Shown here piece after piece: positions 1-6,801 of a DNA stretch of 10,602 nt (within the stretch, counting starts at the first letter, position 1; each line of letters begins with the position of its first letter). The notes beneath the pieces were generated by a model. That model made no database searches and was not told where the DNA came from. It saw only the letters and a list, made by a program, of their open reading frames with translations. The position numbers were made by a program, and so were the translations under genes. Source of the stretch: CALZKI01 sp964567585 (GTDB lineage: Bacteria > Bacillota > Clostridia > Lachnospirales > Lachnospiraceae); NCBI GenBank assembly GCA_964567585.1, contig CAZMND010000076.1, positions 1 to 10,602 of the forward strand, written 5' to 3'.

Positions 1-50
1 TCGGAACCGGTAAATATGTGGAATGCCTGACAGGATATAACGAAGACTAA
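1..50 (+). CDS. C-terminal end of a probable MreB/Mbl rod-shape protein (5' truncated)
   Basis: Only the last 15 codons and the TAA stop (48-50) are present. Codons run in frame from base 3 and read GTGKYVECLTGYNED; the two bases before it (tc) would complete a codon such as Ile. MreB-family actin homologues commonly end with a block like AIGTG(K/R).LE shortly before the C-terminus, so the GTGKYVE stretch fits. The context supports this: in Bacillus subtilis the MreB paralogue gene mbl sits directly upstream of flhO-flhP, homologues of the two genes that follow here. MreB/Mbl filaments guide peptidoglycan synthesis along the cell cylinder. With so few residues the call rests mainly on synteny, and any other protein ending in GTGK cannot be excluded. 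Confidence 0.5.
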   Translation, partial: GTGKYVECLTGYNED

Positions 51-59
51 ATTTTTCGT

Positions 60-65
60 AGGAGG
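60..65 (+). promoter_or_regulatory. Ribosome-binding site that decides the flgF-like start
   Basis: A perfect AGGAGG lies at 60-65. An ATG follows immediately at 66 with no spacer, and a second in-frame ATG at 72 follows a 6-base spacer. Normal Shine-Dalgarno spacing therefore points to 72 as the true start. Confidence 0.8.
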
Positions 66-71
66 ATGGCT

Positions 72-851
72 ATGTTAAAAGGACTCTATACCGCATGGAG
101 CGGAATGGTAAATGAACAGAATAGAATGGACGTTATGACCAATAACTTAGCCAACGCAACTACAACAGGCTATAAAAAGGAAGGTACTACAAGCCAGTCC
201 TTTGATACGGTTTTAGCCTACAGAATTAATGACCTATCCACCGGTATGAACGTTTCTACCCATATCGGTGCCAATTCACCGGGTGTTAAAATCGGTGAAA
301 ACTATGTAGACTATTCCCAGGGGTCGTTTAAATCGACGGGAAATACGTTTGATTTAGCTATTGGCGGTGAAGGATTTTTTAATGTGGAATTCACTTCAAA
401 AAGTGGTGAAACAAGCGTGAAATATACAAGAGATGGTAACTTTACTCTGAACGTGGACGGTTATCTGGTAACACAGGATGGAGATTATGTTTTAGATGAC
501 AATAATCAGCATATTCAGTTGAATACCGCTTTGGATGCAACCATTGCCGAAGACGGAAGTATCTGGCAGGACGGTGCAGTTGTAACCAAGATTAAATTAA
601 CGGATTTTGAAGATTATAATTATTTGGAAAGATATGGTGAAACATATTTTGAAGCTACCACCGGCGCTACGCCAATCGATACCCAGGCTACCATCAATTC
701 CGGATATTTAGAACAGTCCAATATTTCTGTTGTAACCGAAATGGTAAATATGATTACTATTTCAAGAGCGTATGAAACCAATCAGAAGGTGGTTCAGACA
801 TACGACAGAATTCTGGATACAACCGTAAATCAAATCGGTAGATTAGGTTAA
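72..851 (+). CDS. flgF: Flagellar hook-basal body protein, FlgF/FlhO-like rod protein
   Basis: This 259-residue protein belongs to the FlgF/FlgG/FlgE axial family, which is exported by the flagellar type III apparatus and polymerises into the rod of the basal body. The N-terminal rod domain (about residues 3-35) includes NNLANATTTGYK, the family signature. The C-terminal rod/hook domain (about 210-259) includes SGYLEQSN and the EMVNMI..SRAYETNQK helix. The start at 72 is preferred over an in-frame ATG at 66 because it gives proper spacing to AGGAGG and the typical N-terminus MLKGLYTAWSGM. A full FlgG follows 16 bases downstream. The likely counterpart is B. subtilis FlhO, also first of a pair behind mbl. 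FlgF and FlgG are hard to separate by eye, so the family is certain but the F label is inferred from gene order. Confidence 0.85.
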   Translation: MLKGLYTAWSGMVNEQNRMDVMTNNLANATTTGYKKEGTTSQSFDTVLAYRINDLSTGMNVSTHIGANSPGVKIGENYVDYSQGSFKSTGNTFDLAIGGEGFFNVEFTSKSGETSVKYTRDGNFTLNVDGYLVTQDGDYVLDDNNQHIQLNTALDATIAEDGSIWQDGAVVTKIKLTDFEDYNYLERYGETYFEATTGATPIDTQATINSGYLEQSNISVVTEMVNMITISRAYETNQKVVQTYDRILDTTVNQIGRLG

Positions 852-867
852 TACATAGGAGGGTCAT

Positions 868-1686
868 ATGGTAAGAAGTTTATGGACAGCAGCAACTGGT
901 ATGAACGCACAGCAGACAAACGTTGATACCATTGCCAACAACCTTGCAAACGTAAATACAATTGGATATAAAACACAGGTAAACCAGTTCAAATCGCTGT
1001 TATACCAGAACTTACAGACAGAAACCACAACTGCTAACGGTGCCAATAAACCGACAGGAGCGCAGGTGGGACTTGGTGTTCGTTCTGCATCCATTACCAC
1101 AGTGTTCACTACAGGTAACTTAACAGCATCGGAAAATGATGCGGCCTTTGCTTTGGTGGGCGATGGTTTCTTTGCGGTACGTGGAAACGATGGTAATACA
1201 TATTACACAAAAAATGGTAATTTCAACTGGGCAATCAATACACAGGGTGGTGTATCGCTTTGTACATCGGAAGGTTATCCGGTTCTGGATTCAAACGGTA
1301 ATCCGATTGAATTAAACGGCGATTACCAGACAAGTAAAATTACAATTTCCAGCGATGGCGAAGTGTGTTATCCGGATGAACAGAATAACCCGGCACCTAT
1401 GGGAATCACAATCGGTGTTTACCAGTTCAGCAATCCGGGCGGACTTGAGAAAGAAGGTAACACAATGTATAGTGTGACTGCAGCCAGCGGTCAGCCTTTG
1501 AATGAAGCTACTACAGAAGGTCTTCAGAAGACAGAAGTGCGTCAGGGCTATTTGGAAAGTTCCAACGTACAGGTAGTAGATGAAATGGTTAACTTGATTG
1601 TGGCACAGCGTGCTTATGAAATGAACTCAAAAGCTATTACCACAACCGATGAAATGATGCAGCAGGCCAACAACTTAAAGCAGTAG
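868..1686 (+). CDS. flgG: Flagellar distal rod protein FlgG (FlhP-like)
   Basis: This 272-residue protein has the expected length for FlgG, the distal rod subunit of the flagellar drive shaft. The N-terminal rod domain carries MVRSLWTAATGM and then NNLANVNTIGYK (about residues 24-35). The C-terminal domain (about 226-272) reads QGYLESSNVQVVDEMVNLI, then AQRAYEMNSK and the TTDEMMQQANNL end, which is close to the FlgG consensus. The middle (about 90-210) is the variable beta-rich domain. An AGGAGG at 857-862 sits 5 bases before the ATG. The gene follows the flgF-like paralogue by 16 bases and precedes the rod-binding gene by 11 bases, so the three are almost certainly co-transcribed. Export is by the type III pathway, consistent with the lack of a signal peptide. 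Confidence 0.92.
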   Translation: MVRSLWTAATGMNAQQTNVDTIANNLANVNTIGYKTQVNQFKSLLYQNLQTETTTANGANKPTGAQVGLGVRSASITTVFTTGNLTASENDAAFALVGDGFFAVRGNDGNTYYTKNGNFNWAINTQGGVSLCTSEGYPVLDSNGNPIELNGDYQTSKITISSDGEVCYPDEQNNPAPMGITIGVYQFSNPGGLEKEGNTMYSVTAASGQPLNEATTEGLQKTEVRQGYLESSNVQVVDEMVNLIVAQRAYEMNSKAITTTDEMMQQANNLKQ

Positions 1687-1697
1687 GAGTATAGCGT

Positions 1698-2033
1698 ATG
1701 GATATGGATATTTCGGCTTACACAAGTCAGATTACAAATACAGCTGTTAATAAGACCGGTGATAATTGGTCAAAAAATGACTACTCTAAGGCAACCGATG
1801 AAGAATTAATGGATGCCTGTAAAGAGTTTGAGGCATATTTATGGGAACAGGTATTATCCGAAATGACCAAAAATGTGAACTTTGGTGTGGATAGTGATTC
1901 TACAAGCTCTACAATGGTGGATTATTTTAAAGATGAAGCAATGAAAGAAATTGCAGGACAGATAACAGAATCTACAACCTCCTCTTTGGCACAGTCGTTG
2001 TATGAACAGATGAAGAGAAATTATGAAGTTTAA
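1698..2033 (+). CDS. flgJ: FlgJ-like rod-binding protein, stand-alone rod domain
   Basis: This small protein of 111 residues matches the N-terminal rod-binding domain of FlgJ. Residues about 34-57 (EELMDACKEFEAYLWEQVL, then SEM) follow the family pattern of an acidic helix with KEFEA, and residues about 75-110 form an amphipathic helical end (MVDYFKDEAMKEIAG, then SLAQSLYEQM). In enterobacteria FlgJ also carries a C-terminal muramidase; that half is absent here, as is usual for the short FlgJ-like proteins of Firmicutes, so the protein probably caps or scaffolds rod assembly and does not cut peptidoglycan. The first about 33 residues are polar and probably disordered. The GGAG ribosome site at 1685-1688 overlaps the flgG stop. 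A Rho-independent terminator follows, making this the last gene of the flagellar unit. Confidence 0.82.
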   Translation: MDMDISAYTSQITNTAVNKTGDNWSKNDYSKATDEELMDACKEFEAYLWEQVLSEMTKNVNFGVDSDSTSSTMVDYFKDEAMKEIAGQITESTTSSLAQSLYEQMKRNYEV

Positions 2034-2053
2034 AGTATAGAATATAAATTGAG

Positions 2054-2083
2054 ATGACTGCCTAGGCATAGGCAGTCATTTTG
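2054..2083 (+). terminator. Rho-independent terminator after the flagellar block
   Basis: A perfect 10-bp inverted repeat is visible: the left arm ATGACTGCCT (2054-2063), a 6-base loop AGGCAT and the right arm AGGCAGTCAT (2070-2079). The T run that follows is short (2079-2082) before a G. It lies 21 bases after the flgJ-like stop and ends about 19 bases before the recD2 ATG. This is a good stem with a modest T-tract, so some readthrough into recD2 is plausible. Confidence 0.8.
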
Positions 2084-2101
2084 TGACTTTATGGAGAAAC
2101 T

Positions 2102-4336
2102 ATGGTATTAAAAGGGTATTTGGAACATTTTTTATTTCGAAATGAAGATAATGGATATACGGTGTTTAATCTTGCTATGGAAAAGGAAGATGTTATTTGT
2201 GTGGGCAGTTTTAAGTCCATTGAGCAAGGCGAAACGCTGGAACTTGTGGGGGAATTCATCACGCACAACGTGTATGGAGAACAGTTTAAGGTGGAGGATT
2301 ATAAGATTATTCCGCCGGAAGATAGGACTTCCATGGAACGTTATTTGGGGAGCGGTGCCATCAAGGGTGTGGGAGAAGCACTTGCCAAACGTATTGTTAA
2401 GGCGTTTGGAAACGATACGTTCCGTATCATAGAAGAAGAACCGGAAAGGCTAATAGAAATAAAAGGAATCAGTGATAGAAAAGCCAGGGATATTGCCATT
2501 CAGATGATGGAAAAAAAGGATTTGAGAGAGGCTATGCTGTTTTTACAAAAGTACGGCATTTCCAATACTCTGGCGATAAAAATATATAAGGAATACGGTA
2601 CGGATATGTATTCTGTTTTGCAGGAAAATCCGTACAAAATGGCAGAAGATATCACGGGTATTGGTTTTAAAATAGCGGACGAAATTGCCCGGAAAACAGG
2701 GATAAAAACAGATTCCGACTATCGTATCAGAAGCGGTATTTTGTATACGCTTTTGCAGGCGGTAAATGAAGGACATACGTATCTGCCGGTGGAAGTGTTG
2801 AAAGAAAAAGCAGGTGTGCTTCTTGGGATAGATAAGGAGGTATTGACTCCACAGATTACCAATCTTGCTATGGACAAAAAGATTATGCTCAAGACCTATG
2901 AAGACAAGGTATGTGCCTATGCTATGAGTCTTTATTTTGCAGAGCAGAACTGTGCCAGAAAACTGTGGGAACTCAATATTCCGTTTATTGATGGAAAAAA
3001 TCATGTGCTTAAAAAACTGGATAAGATGCAGGATGATTCGGGTATCTTTCTTGATGAACTGCAGAAAAAGGCGGTTGTTGAAAGCGTATGTAACGGTGTG
3101 TTTATTTTGACGGGTGGTCCGGGAACGGGAAAGACGACTACGATTAACGCTATGATACGTTATTTTGAATCGGAGGGGCTGGAATTTTATCTGGCGGCAC
3201 CGACGGGCAGGGCGGCTAAACGTATGACGGAAACAACCGGCTATGAAGCGAGGACCTTACACAGACTTTTAGAACTGAACGGAAGGCTTGAAGGGGATAC
3301 GGCTTTTCGGGCGGGATTTGAGAAAAATGAAGATAATCCGATTGAAGCGGATGTGGTTATCGTGGATGAGATGTCGATGGTGGATATGTTTGTTTTTCAG
3401 GCACTTTTAAAGGCGTTGATACCGGGAACCAGGTTAATTATGGTAGGAGATGTTAATCAGCTTCCTTCAGTAGGTCCCGGACAAGTGCTTCGTGATTTGA
3501 TTGAAAGCGGCTGTTTTAAAGTAGTTATGCTGGAGACTATTTTCAGACAGGCAAAAGAGAGTGATATTGTAGTAAACGCCCATAAGATATATAAAGGACA
3601 GCAGATTTTACTGGATAATAAGAGCAAAGATTTCTTTTTTATGGAAAGATGGGACGTGGCGAATGTTGAAAATACGGTTGTGGAACTGGTAAAAGAAAGG
3701 CTTCCTAAATATGTCAGGGGGACTTCGGCGGACATTCAGGTGTTGACCCCGATGCGAAAAGGGCCGCTTGGTGTGGAAGGATTAAATCCTCTGTTGCAAA
3801 AGGCATTGAATCCTGAATCAAATAATAAGAATGAAATGGAAGTGGGAAATATTTTGTTCCGTGAAGGCGACAAGGTTATGCAGGTAAAAAATAATTATCA
3901 GCTGGAGTGGGAGATTGTCAGTAAATACAATATTCCGATTGATAAAGGAATGGGGATTTTTAATGGTGATATCGGAACCATTCTTATCATCGATTCTGTA
4001 AACAGGGAAATGTGTGTGGAATTTGATGATAAGAGGAAGGTGAATTATAATTACGAGAATTTAGAGGAATTAGAGCTTGCTTATGCCATTACCATCCACA
4101 AATCCCAGGGAAGCGAATATCCGGCGGTTGTATTACCTGTTTTGACAGGGCCAAGACTGCTTTTTAACAGAAATCTTTTGTACACGGCAATCACCAGGGC
4201 GAAAGAGTGTGTTACGATCGTGGGTAATCGGGATATGGTGACGAAAATGATTGAAAATATCAGCGATTATGAGCGCTATACCGGCTTGGATATTGCCATT
4301 AGACAGATGGAGGAAATATATGAATTTTCTCATTGA
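2102..4336 (+). CDS. recD2: RecD2 family 5'-3' DNA helicase (RecD-like, RecBC-independent)
   Basis: This 744-residue protein has the usual RecD2/YrrC length and layout. Residues 1-70 form the N-terminal beta domain of RecD2. About 85-200 contains helix-hairpin-helix segments (GSGAIKGVGEALAKRIV and ENPYKMAEDITGIGFKIAD). The SF1B helicase core follows: Walker A GGPGTGKT at 338-345, the APTGRAAKRM motif near 366-375, Walker B VDEMS at 421-425 with acidic D422/E423, the GDVNQLPSVGPG motif near 450-461, TIFRQ near 480, the IHKSQGSEY motif at 665-673 and TAITRAK at 695-701 with the arginine finger R699. RecD2 unwinds DNA with 5'-3' polarity and functions in repair and replication-fork maintenance without RecB or RecC. 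A GGAG at 2093-2096 lies 5 bases before the ATG. The stop overlaps the comF start by 17 bases. No obvious promoter fits in the short gap behind the terminator. Confidence 0.95.
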   Translation: MVLKGYLEHFLFRNEDNGYTVFNLAMEKEDVICVGSFKSIEQGETLELVGEFITHNVYGEQFKVEDYKIIPPEDRTSMERYLGSGAIKGVGEALAKRIVKAFGNDTFRIIEEEPERLIEIKGISDRKARDIAIQMMEKKDLREAMLFLQKYGISNTLAIKIYKEYGTDMYSVLQENPYKMAEDITGIGFKIADEIARKTGIKTDSDYRIRSGILYTLLQAVNEGHTYLPVEVLKEKAGVLLGIDKEVLTPQITNLAMDKKIMLKTYEDKVCAYAMSLYFAEQNCARKLWELNIPFIDGKNHVLKKLDKMQDDSGIFLDELQKKAVVESVCNGVFILTGGPGTGKTTTINAMIRYFESEGLEFYLAAPTGRAAKRMTETTGYEARTLHRLLELNGRLEGDTAFRAGFEKNEDNPIEADVVIVDEMSMVDMFVFQALLKALIPGTRLIMVGDVNQLPSVGPGQVLRDLIESGCFKVVMLETIFRQAKESDIVVNAHKIYKGQQILLDNKSKDFFFMERWDVANVENTVVELVKERLPKYVRGTSADIQVLTPMRKGPLGVEGLNPLLQKALNPESNNKNEMEVGNILFREGDKVMQVKNNYQLEWEIVSKYNIPIDKGMGIFNGDIGTILIIDSVNREMCVEFDDKRKVNYNYENLEELELAYAITIHKSQGSEYPAVVLPVLTGPRLLFNRNLLYTAITRAKECVTIVGNRDMVTKMIENISDYERYTGLDIAIRQMEEIYEFSH
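4309..4313 (+). promoter_or_regulatory. Ribosome-binding site for comF inside the end of recD2
   Basis: GGAGG at 4309-4313 lies 6 bases before the ATG at 4320. Both are inside the recD2 coding sequence, which suggests translational coupling. It decides the comF start: the longer in-frame reading from an ATG at 4251 would add 23 residues with no family resemblance. Confidence 0.8.
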
Positions 4337-5021
4337 GTTATTGTTTCCAAGGCGTTGTCCTGTTTGCGACAAGCCGGTGGATAAAATGGGGCGGTACATA
4401 TGTACAAAGTGCCGGCCAAAAATAAAATATGTCAGGGAACCTTTATGTATGAAGTGCGGAAAAAGCTTGCGGGATGATGCCTTAGAGTATTGTGGAGATT
4501 GTAAAAATTCTGCCCATATTTATACCAGAGGAAGGGCGTTATACGAATACGATACCGTAAAAGAGGCCATATATCGTCTGAAATACGAAGGACGCAGAGA
4601 ATACGCAGACTTTTTTGGCAAGGATTTGGCGGGAAAACTGGGCAAGGAAATGCGAAGCTGGAAGGCGGATGCGATTATACCGGTACCGCTTCATAAAGAC
4701 AGGGAAAAGCAGCGTGGATATAATCAGGCAAAGCTTCTTGCAAATGCGCTTGGAAGGGAACTTGGTATCCCGGTAAAAGGGAATTTTATTATCAGAAGAA
4801 GGGCTACTTTGGCGCAAAAACAATTAAACGGTAAAGAACGCCAAAATAATTTGAAAAATGCTTTTAAAATAGGGCAAAATGATGTAAAATTAAAGACAGT
4901 TATAGTGGTCGATGATATCTATACAACAGGGGCCACTATGGACGAAGTGGCAAGGTGCCTGAAATCAGCCGGAGTCGGGGAAGTATATTGTGTTTCGCTG
5001 GCGGTCGGCAGGGGTATGTAG
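4320..5021 (+). CDS. comF: ComF family protein (zinc-ribbon phosphoribosyltransferase-like)
   Basis: The protein is 233 residues long, typical for ComF/GntX proteins. The N-terminus MNFLIELLFPRRCPVC is the standard ComF opening. It carries four CxxC pairs, C13/C16, C28/C31, C43/C46 and C58/C61, which probably bind zinc. The C-terminal half is a type I phosphoribosyltransferase-like fold: ADAIIPVPLHKDREKQRGYN around residues 117-138, and the PRPP loop VVDDIYTTGAT at 196-206. In naturally competent bacteria ComF is needed for DNA uptake or handling of incoming single strands. Many non-competent bacteria also have it, and its enzymatic substrate is not settled. The gene overlaps recD2 by 17 bases, and yvyF starts 10 bases after its stop. 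The comF-yvyF pairing is also seen in B. subtilis. Confidence 0.93.
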   Translation: MNFLIELLFPRRCPVCDKPVDKMGRYICTKCRPKIKYVREPLCMKCGKSLRDDALEYCGDCKNSAHIYTRGRALYEYDTVKEAIYRLKYEGRREYADFFGKDLAGKLGKEMRSWKADAIIPVPLHKDREKQRGYNQAKLLANALGRELGIPVKGNFIIRRRATLAQKQLNGKERQNNLKNAFKIGQNDVKLKTVIVVDDIYTTGATMDEVARCLKSAGVGEVYCVSLAVGRGM

Positions 5022-5031
5022 GAGGTTTTGT

Positions 5032-5445
5032 ATGAACGTACGTAATTGTAGAAAATGTGGGAGAGTATTCAACTATATTATTGGACAGACACTTTGTCTC
5101 TCGTGTAGAGATGAATTGGAGGGCAAATTCAAGGAAGTAAAAGAATACGTGCAGAAAAACAGAGGATGTACTATCAACGACGTATCGGAAGCATGTGAGG
5201 TTGAGACTTCCCAGATTAAACAGTGGATTCGTGAAGAAAGACTGGAATTTACAGAAGATTCTATGATCGGCCTGGCTTGTGAAATTTGTGGTGCAAGCAT
5301 CAGAACGGGAAGATATTGTGATAAATGTAAGGCACAGACTTTGAACGGACTTAATAATGTAGTTCGTCAGGCGCAGGCAAGCAGACAACCACAGCAGCCT
5401 GTGAACAATAATCCAAAAGATAATCCAAGAATGAGATTCTTATAA
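5032..5445 (+). CDS. yvyF: YvyF/TIGR03826-like flagellar operon protein with two zinc sites and an HTH-like middle
   Basis: This 137-residue protein starts at the ATG 6 bases after AGGAGG (5020-5025); a longer in-frame reading from 4990 would run through the end of comF and is rejected. The N-terminal zinc knuckle has C6/C9 and C22/C25 (NCRKCGRVFNYIIG, then LCLSC). The middle segment, about residues 34-73, is helix-turn-helix-like (CTINDVSEACEVETSQIKQW, then IREERL). A second zinc knuckle has C83/C86 and C96/C99. The tail, 105-137, is rich in Gln, Asn and Pro and is probably disordered. This architecture matches the family found between comF and flgM in Bacillus flagellar operons. Its molecular role is poorly known; regulation of flagellar genes is a reasonable guess because it combines an HTH-like core with zinc sites. 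The usual flgM neighbour is absent here. Confidence 0.85.
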   Translation: MNVRNCRKCGRVFNYIIGQTLCLSCRDELEGKFKEVKEYVQKNRGCTINDVSEACEVETSQIKQWIREERLEFTEDSMIGLACEICGASIRTGRYCDKCKAQTLNGLNNVVRQAQASRQPQQPVNNNPKDNPRMRFL

Positions 5446-5462
5446 AATTTCGGGGTCAGATT

Positions 5463-5876
5463 ATGTTAAATGCAGAGAGAGTTATTTTAATGACCAGACT
5501 GGCATCCTATGAGGCCGGCGAGGGAAAGAAAAATGTGGCTATAGGGAAATATTTCCGAAGCGACTATATCAGAATGCAGACAATCAAATCTGTTGTATAT
5601 GCGACGATAACCTTTTTTATAATGCTTGCACTGGTTATTCTTATGGATTTAGAAGCATTTATGGGCGATATCTACCAGATGGATTTGTTTGAGTATGCAA
5701 AAGGGATACTTTTCTGGTATCTGGCATTTGTCGGAATATATGCTGTCATTTCTTTTGTGGTATATTCTGTCAAATACCGGAAGGCAAGAAAGAATTTGAA
5801 ATTGTATTTTAACAATTTAAAGAAATTATCAGAAATGTATGAAAATCACGGACCGAAGGGAAAGAGTAATGAGTAA
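5463..5876 (+). CDS. Conserved small membrane protein, two predicted transmembrane segments, function unknown
   Basis: I do not recognise a named family for this 137-residue protein. It has an N-terminal soluble part of about 42 residues with a basic patch (GEGKKNVAIGKYFRSDYIR), a first hydrophobic segment at about 43-61, a short acidic loop (62-80: DLEAFMGDIYQMD), a second hydrophobic segment at about 81-103 and a strongly basic C-terminal helix (KYRKARKNLKLYFNNLKKL). By the positive-inside rule both ends should be cytoplasmic. The start at 5463 gives MLNAERVILMTRLASYE. A weak GGGG (5452-5455) lies 7 bases upstream; another in-frame ATG at 5490 is possible. It begins 17 bases after yvyF, and its stop overlaps the next membrane-protein gene by 8 bases, so the two are probably translated together and may act together. 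I recall similar proteins in Lachnospiraceae but cannot confirm this. Confidence 0.75.
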   Translation: MLNAERVILMTRLASYEAGEGKKNVAIGKYFRSDYIRMQTIKSVVYATITFFIMLALVILMDLEAFMGDIYQMDLFEYAKGILFWYLAFVGIYAVISFVVYSVKYRKARKNLKLYFNNLKKLSEMYENHGPKGKSNE

Positions 5877-6801
5877 TTTACTGGAAATCAGAGAAAATAT
5901 AAAGAAAATATACGGGAAATATGAAATGTATATTACGCCGGTGCTTAAGTTTTTACTTACGCTGTTGGCGATTATTATGATTAATTCAGAACTGGGATAT
6001 ATGGACTTGTTGTGTAATGTATTTGTAGTTTTGATGGCAGCCGTAGCATGTGCCATTTTACCATGGGGATGCTCGCTTGTTGTGAGTGCATTGTTTGTAG
6101 TGGGACATATATATGCTTTGGCAATGGAGTGCGCATTGATCGCGTTGGCTATTTTTGCAATTATGTTTCTTTTGTATTTCAGATTTACCCCTAAAGATGC
6201 ATTGCTGGTGCTTCTTACACCGATTTGTTTCTTTTTGAAGATACCATATCTTATTCCAATCTGTGCAGGTCTTGTGTGTGCACCTGTCAGTGCGGTAGCA
6301 GTAGGTTGTGGTGTTGTAACACATTATTTGATTGATTCTGTTTCGGAAAGTGCCGTTGCGATGGCAGGAGCAGAAGGTGAAGTGACTTCAACATTTAAAA
6401 TTATGTTGGAGGGAATTATTGGGAATACAGCGATGATTGTTACTTTATTTGCATTTGTGGTAACGGTTGTTGTGGTATATATTATCAGAAGATTATCCAT
6501 TGACTACTCATGGACTGTGGCTATGGTTACAGGTGCCATTGTGGATGCGATGATTTTATTGGTTGGAGATTTATTGTTGGATACAAAAATTTCGATAATA
6601 TGGTTGCTTCTTGGCAGTATATTGGCGGTTCTTATAGCGAAGTTATTGCAATTCTTTGTATTCAATGTAGATTACAGTAGAACAGAAAGAGTGCAGTTTG
6701 AGGATGATGAATATTATTATTATGTCAAAGCTGTACCAAAAGTTACTGTGGCACCGGCGGCGAAAACGGTGAAAAAAATCAATTCGTCAAGAATGTATTA
6801 A
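5869..6801 (+). CDS. Conserved polytopic membrane protein upstream of cdaA, function unknown
   Basis: This 310-residue protein has about eight or nine predicted membrane segments, roughly at residues 25-41, 46-66, 68-86, 87-104, 110-135 and 135-155 (Pro/Gly-rich), 185-206, 214-237 and 241-265. After residue 266 the chain leaves the membrane and ends in a charged tail with an acidic-tyrosine motif (QFEDDEYYYYVKAVP, 276-290) followed by a basic end. Eight cysteines (49, 61, 68, 88, 120, 132, 137, 147) lie in or near membrane segments. The region LLTPICFFLKIPYLIPICAG (115-134) is rich in proline and glycine within a hydrophobic stretch. I chose the ATG at 5869 because it overlaps the preceding stop and has AAGGG 8 bases upstream; the longer reading from 5839 would overlap the previous gene by 38 bases. 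It may be a transporter or a channel-like or sensor protein, but no catalytic motif is visible. cdaA follows 30 bases downstream. Confidence 0.78.
   Translation: MSNLLEIRENIKKIYGKYEMYITPVLKFLLTLLAIIMINSELGYMDLLCNVFVVLMAAVACAILPWGCSLVVSALFVVGHIYALAMECALIALAIFAIMFLLYFRFTPKDALLVLLTPICFFLKIPYLIPICAGLVCAPVSAVAVGCGVVTHYLIDSVSESAVAMAGAEGEVTSTFKIMLEGIIGNTAMIVTLFAFVVTVVVVYIIRRLSIDYSWTVAMVTGAIVDAMILLVGDLLLDTKISIIWLLLGSILAVLIAKLLQFFVFNVDYSRTERVQFEDDEYYYYVKAVPKVTVAPAAKTVKKINSSRMY

Noticed and set aside
66..71. In-frame ATG at 66 as the start of the flgF-like gene
   Set aside because: It directly abuts AGGAGG with no spacer; the ATG at 72 has normal spacing and gives the family N-terminus.
2031..2060. 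Possible flagellar sigma-D (TAAA...GCCGATAA) promoter after the flgJ-like gene
   Set aside because: TAAA is present at 2031-2034, but nothing resembling GCCGATAA occurs at the expected distance.
2543..3004. Reverse-strand open frame (153 codons) opposite recD2
   Set aside because: It is antisense to a well-conserved helicase, has low-complexity composition typical of a shadow frame and shows no domain motif.
4251..4319. Longer comF reading from ATG 4251
   Set aside because: The extra 23 residues have no family similarity and lie in the recD2 frame overlap, while GGAGG at 4309-4313 points to 4320.
4936..5388. Long reverse-strand open frame (150 codons) opposite comF/yvyF
   Set aside because: It lies entirely opposite two well-supported genes, has no ribosome site and no recognisable protein motif; it is a shadow.
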